The position numbers were made by a program, and so were the translations under genes. Shown one piece after another: positions 1-8,506 of a DNA stretch of 64,000 bases. Under the pieces are notes generated by a model. The model did no database searches. It worked only from the letters and a program-made list of their open reading frames with translations, and was not told the DNA's origin. Position 1 is the stretch's first letter; each line of letters starts with the position of its first letter. The stretch comes from CALAGJ01 sp964293305 (GTDB lineage: Bacteria > Bacteroidota > Bacteroidia > Chitinophagales > Chitinophagaceae), in the NCBI GenBank assembly GCA_964293305.1, contig CAXYYO010000006.1:1-64000 (forward strand), in the 5' to 3' direction.

Positions 1-73
1 ACTATATTTTTGTTGATTTAGATTGGACTATAATGTAATTGGATATGGTATTATTTCAACAGAAAGAAAATTT

Positions 74-253
74 CAAACCCAGATGATAGGGTTGTCTTTA
101 TTTTTAAAATATGAAAGGAAATATAGAAAGGTTTTGAAGTCTATTTTTCGATGAAATAATAGTGAGCAATTTATAGTAGTCAAAAATTGTTATCAAATGC
201 CTAGGTAGGCAATATGGCGGATTTGCAATACATTCAACTGAATCATCTGTGTT
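74..253. repeat. MITE-like intergenic repeat, copy R1
   Basis: About 180 bp bounded by imperfect terminal inverted repeats: AAACCCAGATGATAGGGTTG at the left and, at the right, CAACTGAATCATCTGTGTT, which is nearly its reverse complement. The interior resembles copy R2 (18913-19089), sharing a TTTTT-GATGAAATA core and an AAAATTGT block. It contains no ORF. It occupies most of the gene-free stretch between the window edge and the secY terminator; in 1-73 I see nothing recognisable. Confidence 0.6.
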
Positions 254-286
254 CAATATAGATTCATAAATTTTGACCAATCTAAA

Positions 287-315
287 AGAAAAGAACCTGA
301 CATTATATCAGGTTC
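287..315 (-). terminator. Terminator after secY
   Basis: Perfect 8-bp hairpin GAACCTGA / TCAGGTTC with a 7-nt loop, followed on the minus strand by a TTTTCTTTT tract. It lies about 85 bp beyond the secY stop and should end the ribosomal-protein operon. Confidence 0.8.
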
Positions 316-398
316 AAAAAAATTAAAAAACTGTATTGTATTTGTCGAAACTTTTTAAATTAGTCTATTACAAATTTGGTGCAATAATATTTAGGAAT

Positions 399-1745
399 TT
401 AATAGGATGCTGAACTTGTAGTCTGACGACCTTGTACTCTGCCACCCTTCATTAAACCATCGTACTGCCTCATGAGAAGGTGTGTTTCTACTTGCTGAAG
501 TGTATCTAAAACAACACCAACCATAATCAGCAATGAAGTACCACCAAAAAATGTACTAAATCCTTGTGTTACACCCAGCAATTGTGCAAAGCCAGGGAGG
601 ATACCTACAAATGCAAGAAAAACAGCACCAGGCAGGGTAATTCGATCCATAATTGCCCCAATATAATCAGCAGTAGGCTGTCCGGGTTTTACACCGGGTA
701 TAAAACCATTATTGCGTTTTAGGTTTTCGCTCATTTCCTTTGGATTAAAAATCAAAGCGGTGTAAAGGAAGGTAAACCCAATAACCATAACTGCATAAAT
801 CAGCATGTACCAAGGATTGCTTTGATCACTAAATATTTTTACAATACCCTGAGCACTGTCTAAGTTAGTAAATGAAAATAAAGTAGGTAAAAACATGATT
901 GCCTGAGCAAAGATGATTGGCATTACACCAGCACTATTTACTTTTAATGGCAAGAATTGTCTTGCTCCACTAAACTGACGATTACCTGCTATTTGTTTTG
1001 CGTAATTGATAGGTACTCTTCTTACGCCTTGTATCAGGATGATTAAACCCATGATGATGGCAACAAGAATAGCTGTTTCTATCAGGAATATTAATAAGCC
1101 GCCACCGCCTTTTTGTTGCTTGCTGGTAAATTCTTGTGCTATAGATGTGGGGAATCTACCTAGAATACCAATCATGATGATGATGGAGGTACCATTACCT
1201 AAACCCTTATCCTGGATTTTTTCTCCCAACCACATGACAAACAGAGTACCTGCGGTAAGGATAATTAAGGTGGAGGCAAAGAAATAAGGCTGATAAGCCT
1301 CAATCATTGCAGGAGCATAAGTGGGTGTACTCAAGTATTGTACATAAGCGCTGCCTTGCAATGCTGTTACAATTACTGTGAGGTACCTTGTCATTTGGGT
1401 AATTTTCTTTCTACCACTTTCCCCATCTTTCTGAATTTTTTGTACCTGCGGAATGAGAATGGTGGCCAATTGCATAAAAATGGATGCAGATATGTATGGC
1501 ATTACGCCCAAAGCAAAAATGGATGCTTGAGAAAAGGCACCACCTGCAAATGCATCGAATAAACCAAGTAATCCGTTACTGCTTGTGCTTTTGGCAGCTT
1601 CATCCAGTAAGTTGGGATCAATACCGGGAAGTACCACATGTGCACCAATACGATATATTAAAATAAAAGTAAAGGTTACTATTATTTTGGAGCGTAGTTC
1701 ATCGATGCTCCATATATTCTTAAATGTTTGAATTAATTTTTTCAC
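399..1745 (-). CDS. secY: Preprotein translocase channel subunit SecY
   Basis: Encodes the 448-residue SecY pore of the SecYEG translocon in the inner membrane, which passes unfolded preproteins and inserts membrane proteins. About ten hydrophobic segments are visible, with the cytosolic RRVPINYAKQ loop near residue 240 and a long N-terminal plug region, all typical of the family and of its usual length. It is the last gene of the minus-strand ribosomal cluster, 76 bp after rplO, and a strong hairpin terminator follows. In many Bacteroidota map, infA and rpsM come next; here they are not within the 398 bp available. Confidence 0.97.
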   Translation of the reverse strand: MKKLIQTFKNIWSIDELRSKIIVTFTFILIYRIGAHVVLPGIDPNLLDEAAKSTSSNGLLGLFDAFAGGAFSQASIFALGVMPYISASIFMQLATILIPQVQKIQKDGESGRKKITQMTRYLTVIVTALQGSAYVQYLSTPTYAPAMIEAYQPYFFASTLIILTAGTLFVMWLGEKIQDKGLGNGTSIIIMIGILGRFPTSIAQEFTSKQQKGGGGLLIFLIETAILVAIIMGLIILIQGVRRVPINYAKQIAGNRQFSGARQFLPLKVNSAGVMPIIFAQAIMFLPTLFSFTNLDSAQGIVKIFSDQSNPWYMLIYAVMVIGFTFLYTALIFNPKEMSENLKRNNGFIPGVKPGQPTADYIGAIMDRITLPGAVFLAFVGILPGFAQLLGVTQGFSTFFGGTSLLIMVGVVLDTLQQVETHLLMRQYDGLMKGGRVQGRQTTSSASY

Positions 1746-1821
1746 TGGAATCCTTTATTTAGGCGTCTTGCTGCTAAAACGATTAAGCGCATCCATTTGG
1801 TGCGCTTGCAAATATTATTTT

Positions 1822-2271
1822 TTAATCTACTATTTCAAGTGTACCACCTGAGGCTTCAATTTGTGCTTTTGCCTTTTCGCTGGCGGCATTTACTTTGAAA
1901 TTGTATGTTCCTTTAAGTTCTCCGTTTGCTAGTATTTTTACTAAGTCTGTACGGCTTATTAAACTATTGATATACAGATTTTCCGGATTAAACTCTTTGA
2001 AATCATATTTTTCGCAAAGCGCATCTACTTGTCCGAGGTTAAACACTTTATAAGATACACGGTTATTATTTTTAAATCCACGTTTTGGAATTCTACGTTG
2101 AATAGGCATTTGACCACCTTCGTGTGCCATTTTGCTTTTATAACCGGCACGGCTTTGTCCGCCCTTATTACCTTTAGTAGATGTGCCACCCTTACCACTG
2201 GCCTCACCACGACCTAAACGCTTCTCTTTGTGTGTACTACCTGAAGCTGGTGTTAAATTATGTAGTTTCAT
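1822..2271 (-). CDS. rplO: 50S ribosomal protein L15
   Basis: Protein of 149 residues with the Gly/Lys-rich N-terminus of L15 (KRLGRGEASGKGGTSTKGNKGGQ), which threads into 23S rRNA, followed by a globular C-terminal domain ending in a GGTLEIVD strand. Length is normal. It sits between rpmD (50-bp gap) and secY, the standard spc-operon order, and is presumably translated from the long rpsJ-secY transcript. Confidence 0.97.
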   Translation of the reverse strand: MKLHNLTPASGSTHKEKRLGRGEASGKGGTSTKGNKGGQSRAGYKSKMAHEGGQMPIQRRIPKRGFKNNNRVSYKVFNLGQVDALCEKYDFKEFNPENLYINSLISRTDLVKILANGELKGTYNFKVNAASEKAKAQIEASGGTLEIVD

Positions 2272-2321
2272 TTGTTTGATTTTTACTTTCGGGGCATCTC
2301 CCCTCGCTTTTTAATTTTCTA

Positions 2322-2504
2322 TTAACCCAGTTCTTCTACTTTAACTAGGTGATTCACTTTGCGAATCATACCTTTAATAGCATCTGTAGCTTCAATTTCT
2401 TTTGAATTATTCATTTTATTGAGGCCCAATGCTTTTAGGGTAAGTTTCTGGCGTTCAGGCCTATCAATAGGGCTTTTTACCAATGTTACTTTTACCTTAC
2501 TCAT
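2322..2504 (-). CDS. rpmD: 50S ribosomal protein L30
   Basis: Short 60-residue L30. VKVTLVKSPIDRPERQKLTLKALGL matches the ferredoxin-like L30 core that binds 23S rRNA, and the C-terminal IKGMIRKVNHLVKVEE helix/strand is typical. It lies between rpsE (30 bp upstream) and rplO, as usual in the spc operon. Confidence 0.96.
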   Translation of the reverse strand: MSKVKVTLVKSPIDRPERQKLTLKALGLNKMNNSKEIEATDAIKGMIRKVNHLVKVEELG

Positions 2505-2534
2505 TTTGATGCAGTGTATATTGTTATTGAAATA

Positions 2535-3056
2535 TTAACCGTTGAAAACTTTTGTAAGTTTTACTGTTCTGTTTTTAGCTACTTGTACTGGTTCTCTTAG
2601 GAGTGTAAGTGCTTTGATTGTTGCCTTTACCACATTGTGTGGATTGGCAGAACCTAAACTTTTTGCCAACACATCAGTAACACCTGCGCTCTCCAAAACG
2701 GCACGCATGCTACCTCCAGCAATTACACCTGTACCATGTGCTGCGGGTTTTACCAAAACTTTTGCTGCACCAGCTTTAGCCAGCTGATCATGTGGTATTG
2801 TGCCATGCATGATAGGAACTTTTACTAAATTCTTTTTAGCATCTTCAATTCCTTTTGTAATGGCTTCCTGCACTTCTTTAGCTTTTCCCATACCCTGACC
2901 TACTACACCATTTTCATTGCCAACAACAACTAATGCGGAGAAACTGAATGTACGTCCACCTTTGGTTGTTTTTACTACCCTGTTGATAGCAACTACCTTA
3001 TCTTTTAGTTCGATGTCTCCACCGGCTCTTACGTTTGTTGTATTAACTTTCGACAT
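2535..3056 (-). CDS. rpsE: 30S ribosomal protein S5
   Basis: Protein of 173 residues with the double-stranded-RNA-binding N-terminal domain (LKDKVVAINRVVKTTKGGRTFSFSALVVVG) and the C-terminal S5 fold containing VLVKPAAHGTGVIAGG. S5 contacts 16S rRNA near the decoding site and affects translational accuracy. It lies 28 bp after rplR in the conserved order. Confidence 0.97.
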   Translation of the reverse strand: MSKVNTTNVRAGGDIELKDKVVAINRVVKTTKGGRTFSFSALVVVGNENGVVGQGMGKAKEVQEAITKGIEDAKKNLVKVPIMHGTIPHDQLAKAGAAKVLVKPAAHGTGVIAGGSMRAVLESAGVTDVLAKSLGSANPHNVVKATIKALTLLREPVQVAKNRTVKLTKVFNG

Positions 3057-3084
3057 ATTATAACTGTATAAATGTTATTTGAAA

Positions 3085-3438
3085 TTAAAACTGCAGACCA
3101 CCTTCTCTTGCTCCCTCTGCTAGGGCTTTCACACGACCGTGATATAGATATCCACCTCTATCAAAAATTACATCCTTAATGCCAAGGTCAACTGCTTTTT
3201 GAGCAAGTGATCCACCTACTAATTTAGCGATATCGGCTTTTGGCGCTTTTTGAGCAGCTATGCTTTTGTCTTTTGATGAAGCCGATGCTAATGTTTGACC
3301 TGCAGCATCATCAATAATCTGAGCATAGATATCTGTATTACTACGAAATACGGATATCCGTGGTTTTAATGCTGTACCTACAGCATGTTTGCGAATACGA
3401 AAACGTATTTTTTGCCTCCTGATAACTTTTGAGTCCAT
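3085..3438 (-). CDS. rplR: 50S ribosomal protein L18
   Basis: Protein of 117 residues with a basic N-terminus (RRQKIRFRIRKHAVGTALKPR) followed by the L18 core and the conserved DRGGYLYHGRVKALAEGAREGGLQF end. L18 binds 5S rRNA in the central protuberance. Normal length and normal position between rplF and rpsE. Confidence 0.97.
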   Translation of the reverse strand: MDSKVIRRQKIRFRIRKHAVGTALKPRISVFRSNTDIYAQIIDDAAGQTLASASSKDKSIAAQKAPKADIAKLVGGSLAQKAVDLGIKDVIFDRGGYLYHGRVKALAEGAREGGLQF

Positions 3439-3515
3439 GTTTTCTTTCTTGGCCGGTTATACCGGAATGAATGAATTATTTTTTAATCGAAGCAATAAAG
3501 CCTCGTAATCATTTT

Positions 3516-4070
3516 TTATTTACCTGCTGCCTTTCCTGCTTTTCTACGAAGCACTTCACCGGCAAATTTCACACCTTTTCCTTTGTATGGTTCTGGCTTA
3601 CGCAGACTGCGCAACTTGGCTGCTACCTGACCAATCAATTGTTTGTCTATACCCTCTAAAATAATTTTTGGGTTTTGACCTTTTTCAGTAAGTGTGGAAA
3701 CTGTTATTTCCTTCGGAATTTCAAAAACGATGTTGTGAGAATATCCTAAAGCTAAGTCAAGAACATTGCCCTGATTTACTGCTTTATAACCCACACCCAC
3801 AAGTTCCATTTCCTTTTTATAACCTACAGTAACACCTGTAACCATATTTGCTATTAGTGCACGATATAAACCATGCATAGCTTTATGTCTTATTTGATCT
3901 GTGGGTCTTGTAGCTACTAATTGACCATCTTCAACCGCAATAGAGATATCACGATTAATAGCCTGCTTTAATTCTCCTTTTGGTCCTTTTACAGAAATTA
4001 CGTTATCGCTTCCAACTGATACGGTAACTCCTTTTTCTATAATGACCGGTTTTTTTCCTATACGAGACAT
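3516..4070 (-). CDS. rplF: 50S ribosomal protein L6
   Basis: Protein of 184 residues with the two tandem L6 domains; N-terminal MSRIGKKPVIIEKGV and C-terminal LRSLRKPEPYKGKGVKFAGE are diagnostic. L6 sits near the sarcin-ricin loop. The start is the ATG giving MSRIGKKP. It lies 76 bp after rpsH and 77 bp before rplR. Confidence 0.97.
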   Translation of the reverse strand: MSRIGKKPVIIEKGVTVSVGSDNVISVKGPKGELKQAINRDISIAVEDGQLVATRPTDQIRHKAMHGLYRALIANMVTGVTVGYKKEMELVGVGYKAVNQGNVLDLALGYSHNIVFEIPKEITVSTLTEKGQNPKIILEGIDKQLIGQVAAKLRSLRKPEPYKGKGVKFAGEVLRRKAGKAAGK

Positions 4071-4146
4071 TGCCGATTTTTTATTTGATACTTAAATTGG
4101 TTTTGTGTTCAGCCACGGCAGCGGCTTAATTTTCAATACCGAATGA

Positions 4147-4545
4147 TTAACTTATGTAGCAAAGTACTTCCCCGCCTACGTTTTGCTGTTTTGCTTGCTT
4201 ATCAGTCATTACACCCTTTGAGGTGCTAATGATTGCAATACCAAGGCCATTAATTACTCGCTTAAATTCTGTTGGGCTTGCATACTGCCTTAAACCTGGA
4301 CGGCTTACCCGCTCCATACTTCTAATGGCAGGTACCTTTGTTTGTGGATCATATTTCAAAGCAATTTTAATAACACCTTGTTTGGTGTCATCTTCAAATT
4401 TGTATTTGAGAATATATCCCTGGTCATACAGAATTTCTGTCATCCTTTTTTTCAAATTAGAGGCAGGAATTTCCACAATTCTGTGTCCGGCCATCTGGGC
4501 ATTACGGATACGTGTCAGAAAATCTGCTATAGGATCAGTTACCAT
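4147..4545 (-). CDS. rpsH: 30S ribosomal protein S8
   Basis: Protein of 132 residues beginning MVTDPIADFLTRIRNAQ and ending with the S8 signature ISTSKGVMTDKQAKQQNVGGEVLCYIS. S8 binds helix 21 of 16S rRNA and in E. coli represses spc-operon translation; whether that regulation exists here cannot be read from the sequence. It lies between rpsN and rplF. Confidence 0.97.
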   Translation of the reverse strand: MVTDPIADFLTRIRNAQMAGHRIVEIPASNLKKRMTEILYDQGYILKYKFEDDTKQGVIKIALKYDPQTKVPAIRSMERVSRPGLRQYASPTEFKRVINGLGIAIISTSKGVMTDKQAKQQNVGGEVLCYIS

Positions 4546-4595
4546 ACTATTTGTATTTATTCAATTCAAAATTTTATTTACTTACAAACCGGATA

Positions 4596-4865
4596 TTACC
4601 AGCTTGCCTTCTTTACTCCGGGAATTTTACCATTAAGCGCCATATCCCTGAATATTACACGACTCATTCCAAAGAAACGCATGTAACCTTTTGGACGTCC
4701 GGTAAGTTGGCACCTATTTTTTAGGCGAACAGCGCTTCCATTGCGTGGCATTTGGTCTAATGCGGCATAATCGCCTGCAGCTTTTAATGCAGCTCTTTTT
4801 TCTTCAAAATGAGCAACCATTGCTTCTCTTTTACGCTGCCTGGCTTCTATTGATTTTTTTGCCAT
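4596..4865 (-). CDS. rpsN: 30S ribosomal protein S14, zinc-free type
   Basis: Protein of 89 residues, the longer S14 form. Only one cysteine (RNRCQLTGRPKGYMRFFG) is present instead of the CxxC pairs of the zinc-binding 61-residue form, so this is the zinc-independent (C-minus) type. The conserved end GKIPGVKKASW is intact. It lies 31 bp after rplE. Confidence 0.97.
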   Translation of the reverse strand: MAKKSIEARQRKREAMVAHFEEKRAALKAAGDYAALDQMPRNGSAVRLKNRCQLTGRPKGYMRFFGMSRVIFRDMALNGKIPGVKKASW

Positions 4866-4896
4866 ATTCTTTTTTGACTATTTATGTTTGGCTAAT

Positions 4897-5454
4897 TTAT
4901 TTACGGAAAGGCATTCCCAGTTCTTTGAGTAATTCATAGGCTTCTTGGTTATTGGCCGCTGAAGTTACGAATGTAATGTCAAGGCCTGTTATACGGTTTA
5001 CCTTATCAATATCAATTTCAGGAAAAATGATTTGCTCAGTGATACCTAAAGTATAGTTACCACGGCCATCAAATGACTTATCACTTACACCTTTAAAGTC
5101 ACGTACTCGTGGTAAAGCAACAGCAATAAAGCGATCGAGAAATTCATACATTTTTTCTCCTCTCAACGTTACTCTTGCACCAATGGGTACACCCTTACGC
5201 AGCTTAAAGTTTGATATATCTTTTTTACTCATTGTAGGTACAGCTTTCTGACCAGTAATGAGTGTTAATTCATCCACAGCTATATCTACTAATTTCTTAT
5301 CATTAACAGCTCCATTTACACCTCTGTTCAAACAGATTTTTTCAAGTTTTGGGGTCTGCATTACTGTTTTGTACCCAAACTTTTTTACAAGCGCCGGCAC
5401 TACATCCTGCTTATACTTTGTGGCCAACCTTGGCGTATATTTTTGTGTGCTCAT
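4897..5454 (-). CDS. rplE: 50S ribosomal protein L5
   Basis: Protein of 185 residues that binds 5S rRNA, with the L5 motifs KICLNRGVNGAVND, FKLRKGVPIGARVTLRG and GRGNYTLGITEQIIFPEIDID. Its ATG overlaps the rplX stop by one base (TAATG), which suggests coupled translation of L24 and L5. Confidence 0.97.
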   Translation of the reverse strand: MSTQKYTPRLATKYKQDVVPALVKKFGYKTVMQTPKLEKICLNRGVNGAVNDKKLVDIAVDELTLITGQKAVPTMSKKDISNFKLRKGVPIGARVTLRGEKMYEFLDRFIAVALPRVRDFKGVSDKSFDGRGNYTLGITEQIIFPEIDIDKVNRITGLDITFVTSAANNQEAYELLKELGMPFRK

Positions 5455-5825
5455 TATTTAATTTCCTCCCCTGATTTTTTTGATACACGAACCAATTTAC
5501 CTTCTGTACGAGTACGCTTTATTTTTACTGGCGCACCTGCTTTTGCATCCCATAGCATTACATTACTGATATCAATAGGAGCTTCCACTTTTATAATACC
5601 ACCTTGCGTATTACGTGCTGTAGGCTTCGTGTGTTTTGTTACAATATTTACACCATCCACAATTACACGTCCATTCTCGGTTATTACCTTCTTAACTTCA
5701 CGTGGTTTATACTCAATTTTACCGCTATCATTCTTACGAGGTTTAGAATCGCCACTGATAACGATTACTAAATCGCCCTTTTTGATATTGTACTTCGGTT
5801 TAAATCTTGTCTTCATTTTTTTCAA
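5454..5825 (-). CDS. rplX: 50S ribosomal protein L24
   Basis: Protein of 123 residues with an N-terminal KOW motif (KKGDLVIVISGDSKPRKNDSGKI). L24 is an assembly initiator bound at the 5' end of 23S rRNA. It is slightly longer than the E. coli protein, as is common in Bacteroidota. The stop overlaps the rplE start by one base. Confidence 0.97.
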   Translation of the reverse strand: MKKMKTRFKPKYNIKKGDLVIVISGDSKPRKNDSGKIEYKPREVKKVITENGRVIVDGVNIVTKHTKPTARNTQGGIIKVEAPIDISNVMLWDAKAGAPVKIKRTRTEGKLVRVSKKSGEEIK

Positions 5826-5912
5826 CTTTTAGCTAATTCCTGTAGGTTTTAGCTTGATCATTAAGTTTAATATATAGAACTGGTAATGATTAATTTTCCA
5901 GTTAAAACTTCC

Positions 5913-6281
5913 TTATAATACTTCTGGTGCCAATGAAATAATTTTCATGTAACCTTTATCACGAAGTTCACGTGCTACTGGCCCGAAAATGCGGGTACCA
6001 CGTGGTTCGTCCGAATTGTTGAGTAATACTACTGCATTATCATCAAAGCGTATATATGAACCATCTTTGCGACGGAGTTTATTGGTAGTACGTACTATTA
6101 CTGCTTTAGAAACTGTACCTTTTTTAATACCTCCGGCAGGTATGGCGTCCTTAACAGTAACAACGATTTTGTCTCCTATTCTGGCATAGTCTTGTCCGCT
6201 GTTTCCAAGTACTTTAATACAGAGTACTTCCTTAGCGCCACTATTATCTGCTACATTTAACCTACTCTCTTGCTGAATCAT
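5913..6281 (-). CDS. rplN: 50S ribosomal protein L14
   Basis: Protein of 122 residues starting MIQQESRLNVADNSGAKEVLCIKVLG, the invariant L14 N-terminus, with GPVARELRDKGYMKIISLAPEVL at the end. L14 contributes to a bridge with the small subunit. It is separated from rplX by 87 bp. Confidence 0.97.
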   Translation of the reverse strand: MIQQESRLNVADNSGAKEVLCIKVLGNSGQDYARIGDKIVVTVKDAIPAGGIKKGTVSKAVIVRTTNKLRRKDGSYIRFDDNAVVLLNNSDEPRGTRIFGPVARELRDKGYMKIISLAPEVL

Positions 6282-6327
6282 TGTTATTGACTTTTGGCTT
6301 GAAGCTCATGCTTTGCCGTTAAAAAAT

Positions 6328-6594
6328 TTATTTCGCTTTTTCTACTATTTCAACCAATCTCCAACGTTTAGTTTTACTGAGGGGTCTGGTTTCCATGATT
6401 TTTACAATGTCTCCCACTCCACATTCATTTTTCTCATCATGTGCATGAAAGCGTGTAGTTTTTTTGAGGAACTTACCATAGAGAGGGTGTTTAACCTTAC
6501 GCTCTACAGCAACAGTGATGGTTTTGTCCATTTTACTGCTGTGTACTACACCAGTTCTTGTTTTGCGCAAATTTCTTTCGATCATTCTATACAA
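6328..6594 (-). CDS. rpsQ: 30S ribosomal protein S17
   Basis: Protein of 88 residues with an OB-fold; RKTRTGVVHSSKMDKTITVAVERKVKHPLYGK is the S17 signature and GDIVKIMETRPLSKTKRWRLVEIVEKAK closes the fold. It binds 16S rRNA in the body of the small subunit. Located between rpmC and rplN. Confidence 0.97.
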   Translation of the reverse strand: MYRMIERNLRKTRTGVVHSSKMDKTITVAVERKVKHPLYGKFLKKTTRFHAHDEKNECGVGDIVKIMETRPLSKTKRWRLVEIVEKAK

Positions 6595-6627
6595 TTTATG
6601 GTAACGGATAACCGGTACCGGTCATTT

Positions 6628-6837
6628 TTATTTTACGGCTTTACGAGCAATTAATACTGTTTGCAAACGTGCAACTTCTCTTCTTAAATCCCGAATGCTC
6701 ATTGGATTCTCTAATGGAGAAATAGCATGTGCAAACTCTAATTTTTTAAGTCTTAATTTATCTTCTGCAATGCGTGCAGTAAGATCTTGCTCGTTGAGAT
6801 CTTTAAGACTTTTATTAAATTCAAATTTCTTTGACAT
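6628..6837 (-). CDS. rpmC: 50S ribosomal protein L29
   Basis: Two-helix protein of 69 residues. LKDLNEQDLTARIAEDKLRLKKLEFAHAISPLENPMSIRDLRREVARLQTVL matches L29, which lies at the peptide-exit tunnel and helps dock trigger factor and SRP. It is 15 bp after rplP. Confidence 0.96.
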   Translation of the reverse strand: MSKKFEFNKSLKDLNEQDLTARIAEDKLRLKKLEFAHAISPLENPMSIRDLRREVARLQTVLIARKAVK

Positions 6838-6852
6838 AAAATACTTTTATAA

Positions 6853-7275
6853 TTATTTACCCTGAAGGTCCCTGCGGATTATAAATTTTGTTTCTATTGG
6901 CAACTTTTGCGCAGCTAGTCCCATTGCGTGTTTAGCAGTTTCAAGACTAACCCCATCACATTCAAACAGGATGCGACCCGGTTCTACTACTGCTGCCCAA
7001 AATTCCGGATTACCTTTACCCTTACCCATTCTCACCTCTGCCGGTTTACGGGTAATAGGTTTATCAGGAAATATGCGTATCCATACATTACCTTCTCTTT
7101 TCATAGCACGAGTCATGGCTTGACGAGCCGCTTCAATCTGGCGATTGTTTAGCCAGATGGGCTCTTGTGCTTTTAGTGCGTAAGAACCGAAAGCAATAGT
7201 TGTTCCTCTTTTAGCTACTTTTCTAATGCGGCCTTTCTGAGCTTTACGGTGCTTGGTCCTTTTTGGCTGTAACAT
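6853..7275 (-). CDS. rplP: 50S ribosomal protein L16
   Basis: Protein of 140 residues starting MLQPKRTKHRKAQKGR, with IFPDKPITRKPAEVRMGKGKGNPEFWAAVVEPGRILFE as the diagnostic L16 block. L16 organises the A-site tRNA-binding region of 23S rRNA. It is followed by rpmC after 15 bp. Confidence 0.97.
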   Translation of the reverse strand: MLQPKRTKHRKAQKGRIRKVAKRGTTIAFGSYALKAQEPIWLNNRQIEAARQAMTRAMKREGNVWIRIFPDKPITRKPAEVRMGKGKGNPEFWAAVVEPGRILFECDGVSLETAKHAMGLAAQKLPIETKFIIRRDLQGK

Positions 7276-7330
7276 CTTTCTTTATTTGCTAGAATTACTA
7301 ATCTTTTTTACAATATTTGGTAGAAAAGGA

Positions 7331-8092
7331 TTATCCTCTTCTGCCTCCTCTTCTGTCTCCACCTCTTTCACGATCACGGTCTCTTCCTTCCGGTCTTTCT
7401 CTTCTTTCAGGAGCGCCGCCTTCCTTAGCGCCACCAATGAAATTTGGATTGAGGTCACGTTTTCCTAAAACCTCTCCTTTACATATCCAAACTTTGAGAC
7501 CAATTTTTCCATATACAGTGAGTGCGAATACATTTGCATAATCAATGTCCATACGAAGAGTATGCAATGGAACACGACCTTGCTTGATTTCCTCGCTACG
7601 TGCAATTTCTGCACCACCTAAGCGACCACTTGCTTTTATTTTTATACCCTCTGCGCCCATACGAAGTGCAGATGCAATGGCCATCTTGATAGCTCTTTTG
7701 TAATTGATACGATTTTCGATCTGACGTGCGATAGTATCACCTACAATAGTGGCATCTAATTCTGGTCTTCTGATTTCAAGAATATTGATTTGAACATCTT
7801 CCTTACCGGTCAATTTCTTCAATTCTTCTTTTATACGATCCACTTCACCACCACCTTTACCAATGATGATACCAGGCTTAGAAGTGTGAATTGTAACAAT
7901 CAATTTACCCAGCGTACGCTCTATTACGATTTTGCTGATGCCGCCTTTGTTGATACGAGCATTTAGGTAATCTCTGATTTTGTTGTCTTCAATCAGCTTT
8001 ACGGCAAAATCTTTTTTATTACCATACCAGTTACTGTCCCATCCACGGATGATACCTAACCGGTTGCCAATTGGATTTGCTTTTTGACCCAT
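7331..8092 (-). CDS. rpsC: 30S ribosomal protein S3 with Arg/Gly-rich tail
   Basis: Protein of 253 residues with an N-terminal KH domain (KPGIIIGKGGGEVDRIKEEL near residue 75) and the S3 C-terminal domain (GRLGGAEIARSEEIKQGRVPLHTLRMDIDYA). S3 forms part of the mRNA entry channel. After the core ends near GGAKEGG there are about 30 extra residues dominated by Arg, Gly, Glu and Asp (RDRDRERGGDRRGGRRG), an RG-rich extension absent from E. coli S3. Confidence 0.97.
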   Translation of the reverse strand: MGQKANPIGNRLGIIRGWDSNWYGNKKDFAVKLIEDNKIRDYLNARINKGGISKIVIERTLGKLIVTIHTSKPGIIIGKGGGEVDRIKEELKKLTGKEDVQINILEIRRPELDATIVGDTIARQIENRINYKRAIKMAIASALRMGAEGIKIKASGRLGGAEIARSEEIKQGRVPLHTLRMDIDYANVFALTVYGKIGLKVWICKGEVLGKRDLNPNFIGGAKEGGAPERRERPEGRDRDRERGGDRRGGRRG

Positions 8093-8121
8093 AAAGGATA
8101 TTTCGTTATTACTTTATAAAA

Positions 8122-8463
8122 TTAGTTATTATCTACTATAATGGTTACATGATTGCTGCGTTTGCGCACTCTATAACCACGACCTTGAGGAGCTGGACGC
8201 ATACGTTTTACAGTACGTGCACCATCTACAAAGATTGTTTTAACTATCAAGTTTGCGTCAGCTGCTGCTACACCACTGTTTGATTGCTCCCAGTTGTTGA
8301 TAGCACTGCGTAACAACTTTGACAAAGGTTGGGCATTATGCTGTGGATGATGTTCTAAAATAGCAAGGGCTTTTTCTACCTTCATGCCTCTGATTACATC
8401 AGCCAACAAGCGCATTTTCCGAGGACCCGTTGGATAGTTTCTTAATTTTGCAATTGCTTCCAT
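8122..8463 (-). CDS. rplV: 50S ribosomal protein L22
   Basis: Protein of 113 residues starting MEAIAKLRNYPTGPRKMRLLADVIRG, with the extended hairpin (KRMRPAPQGRGYRVRKRSNHVTIIV) that lines the peptide tunnel and is the site of macrolide-related changes in other bacteria. Normal length and position between rpsS and rpsC. Confidence 0.97.
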   Translation of the reverse strand: MEAIAKLRNYPTGPRKMRLLADVIRGMKVEKALAILEHHPQHNAQPLSKLLRSAINNWEQSNSGVAAADANLIVKTIFVDGARTVKRMRPAPQGRGYRVRKRSNHVTIIVDNN

Positions 8464-8506
8464 TATATCTTAAACTTTTATCGGAATTTAATTCCCGTTT
8501 CTGTTA

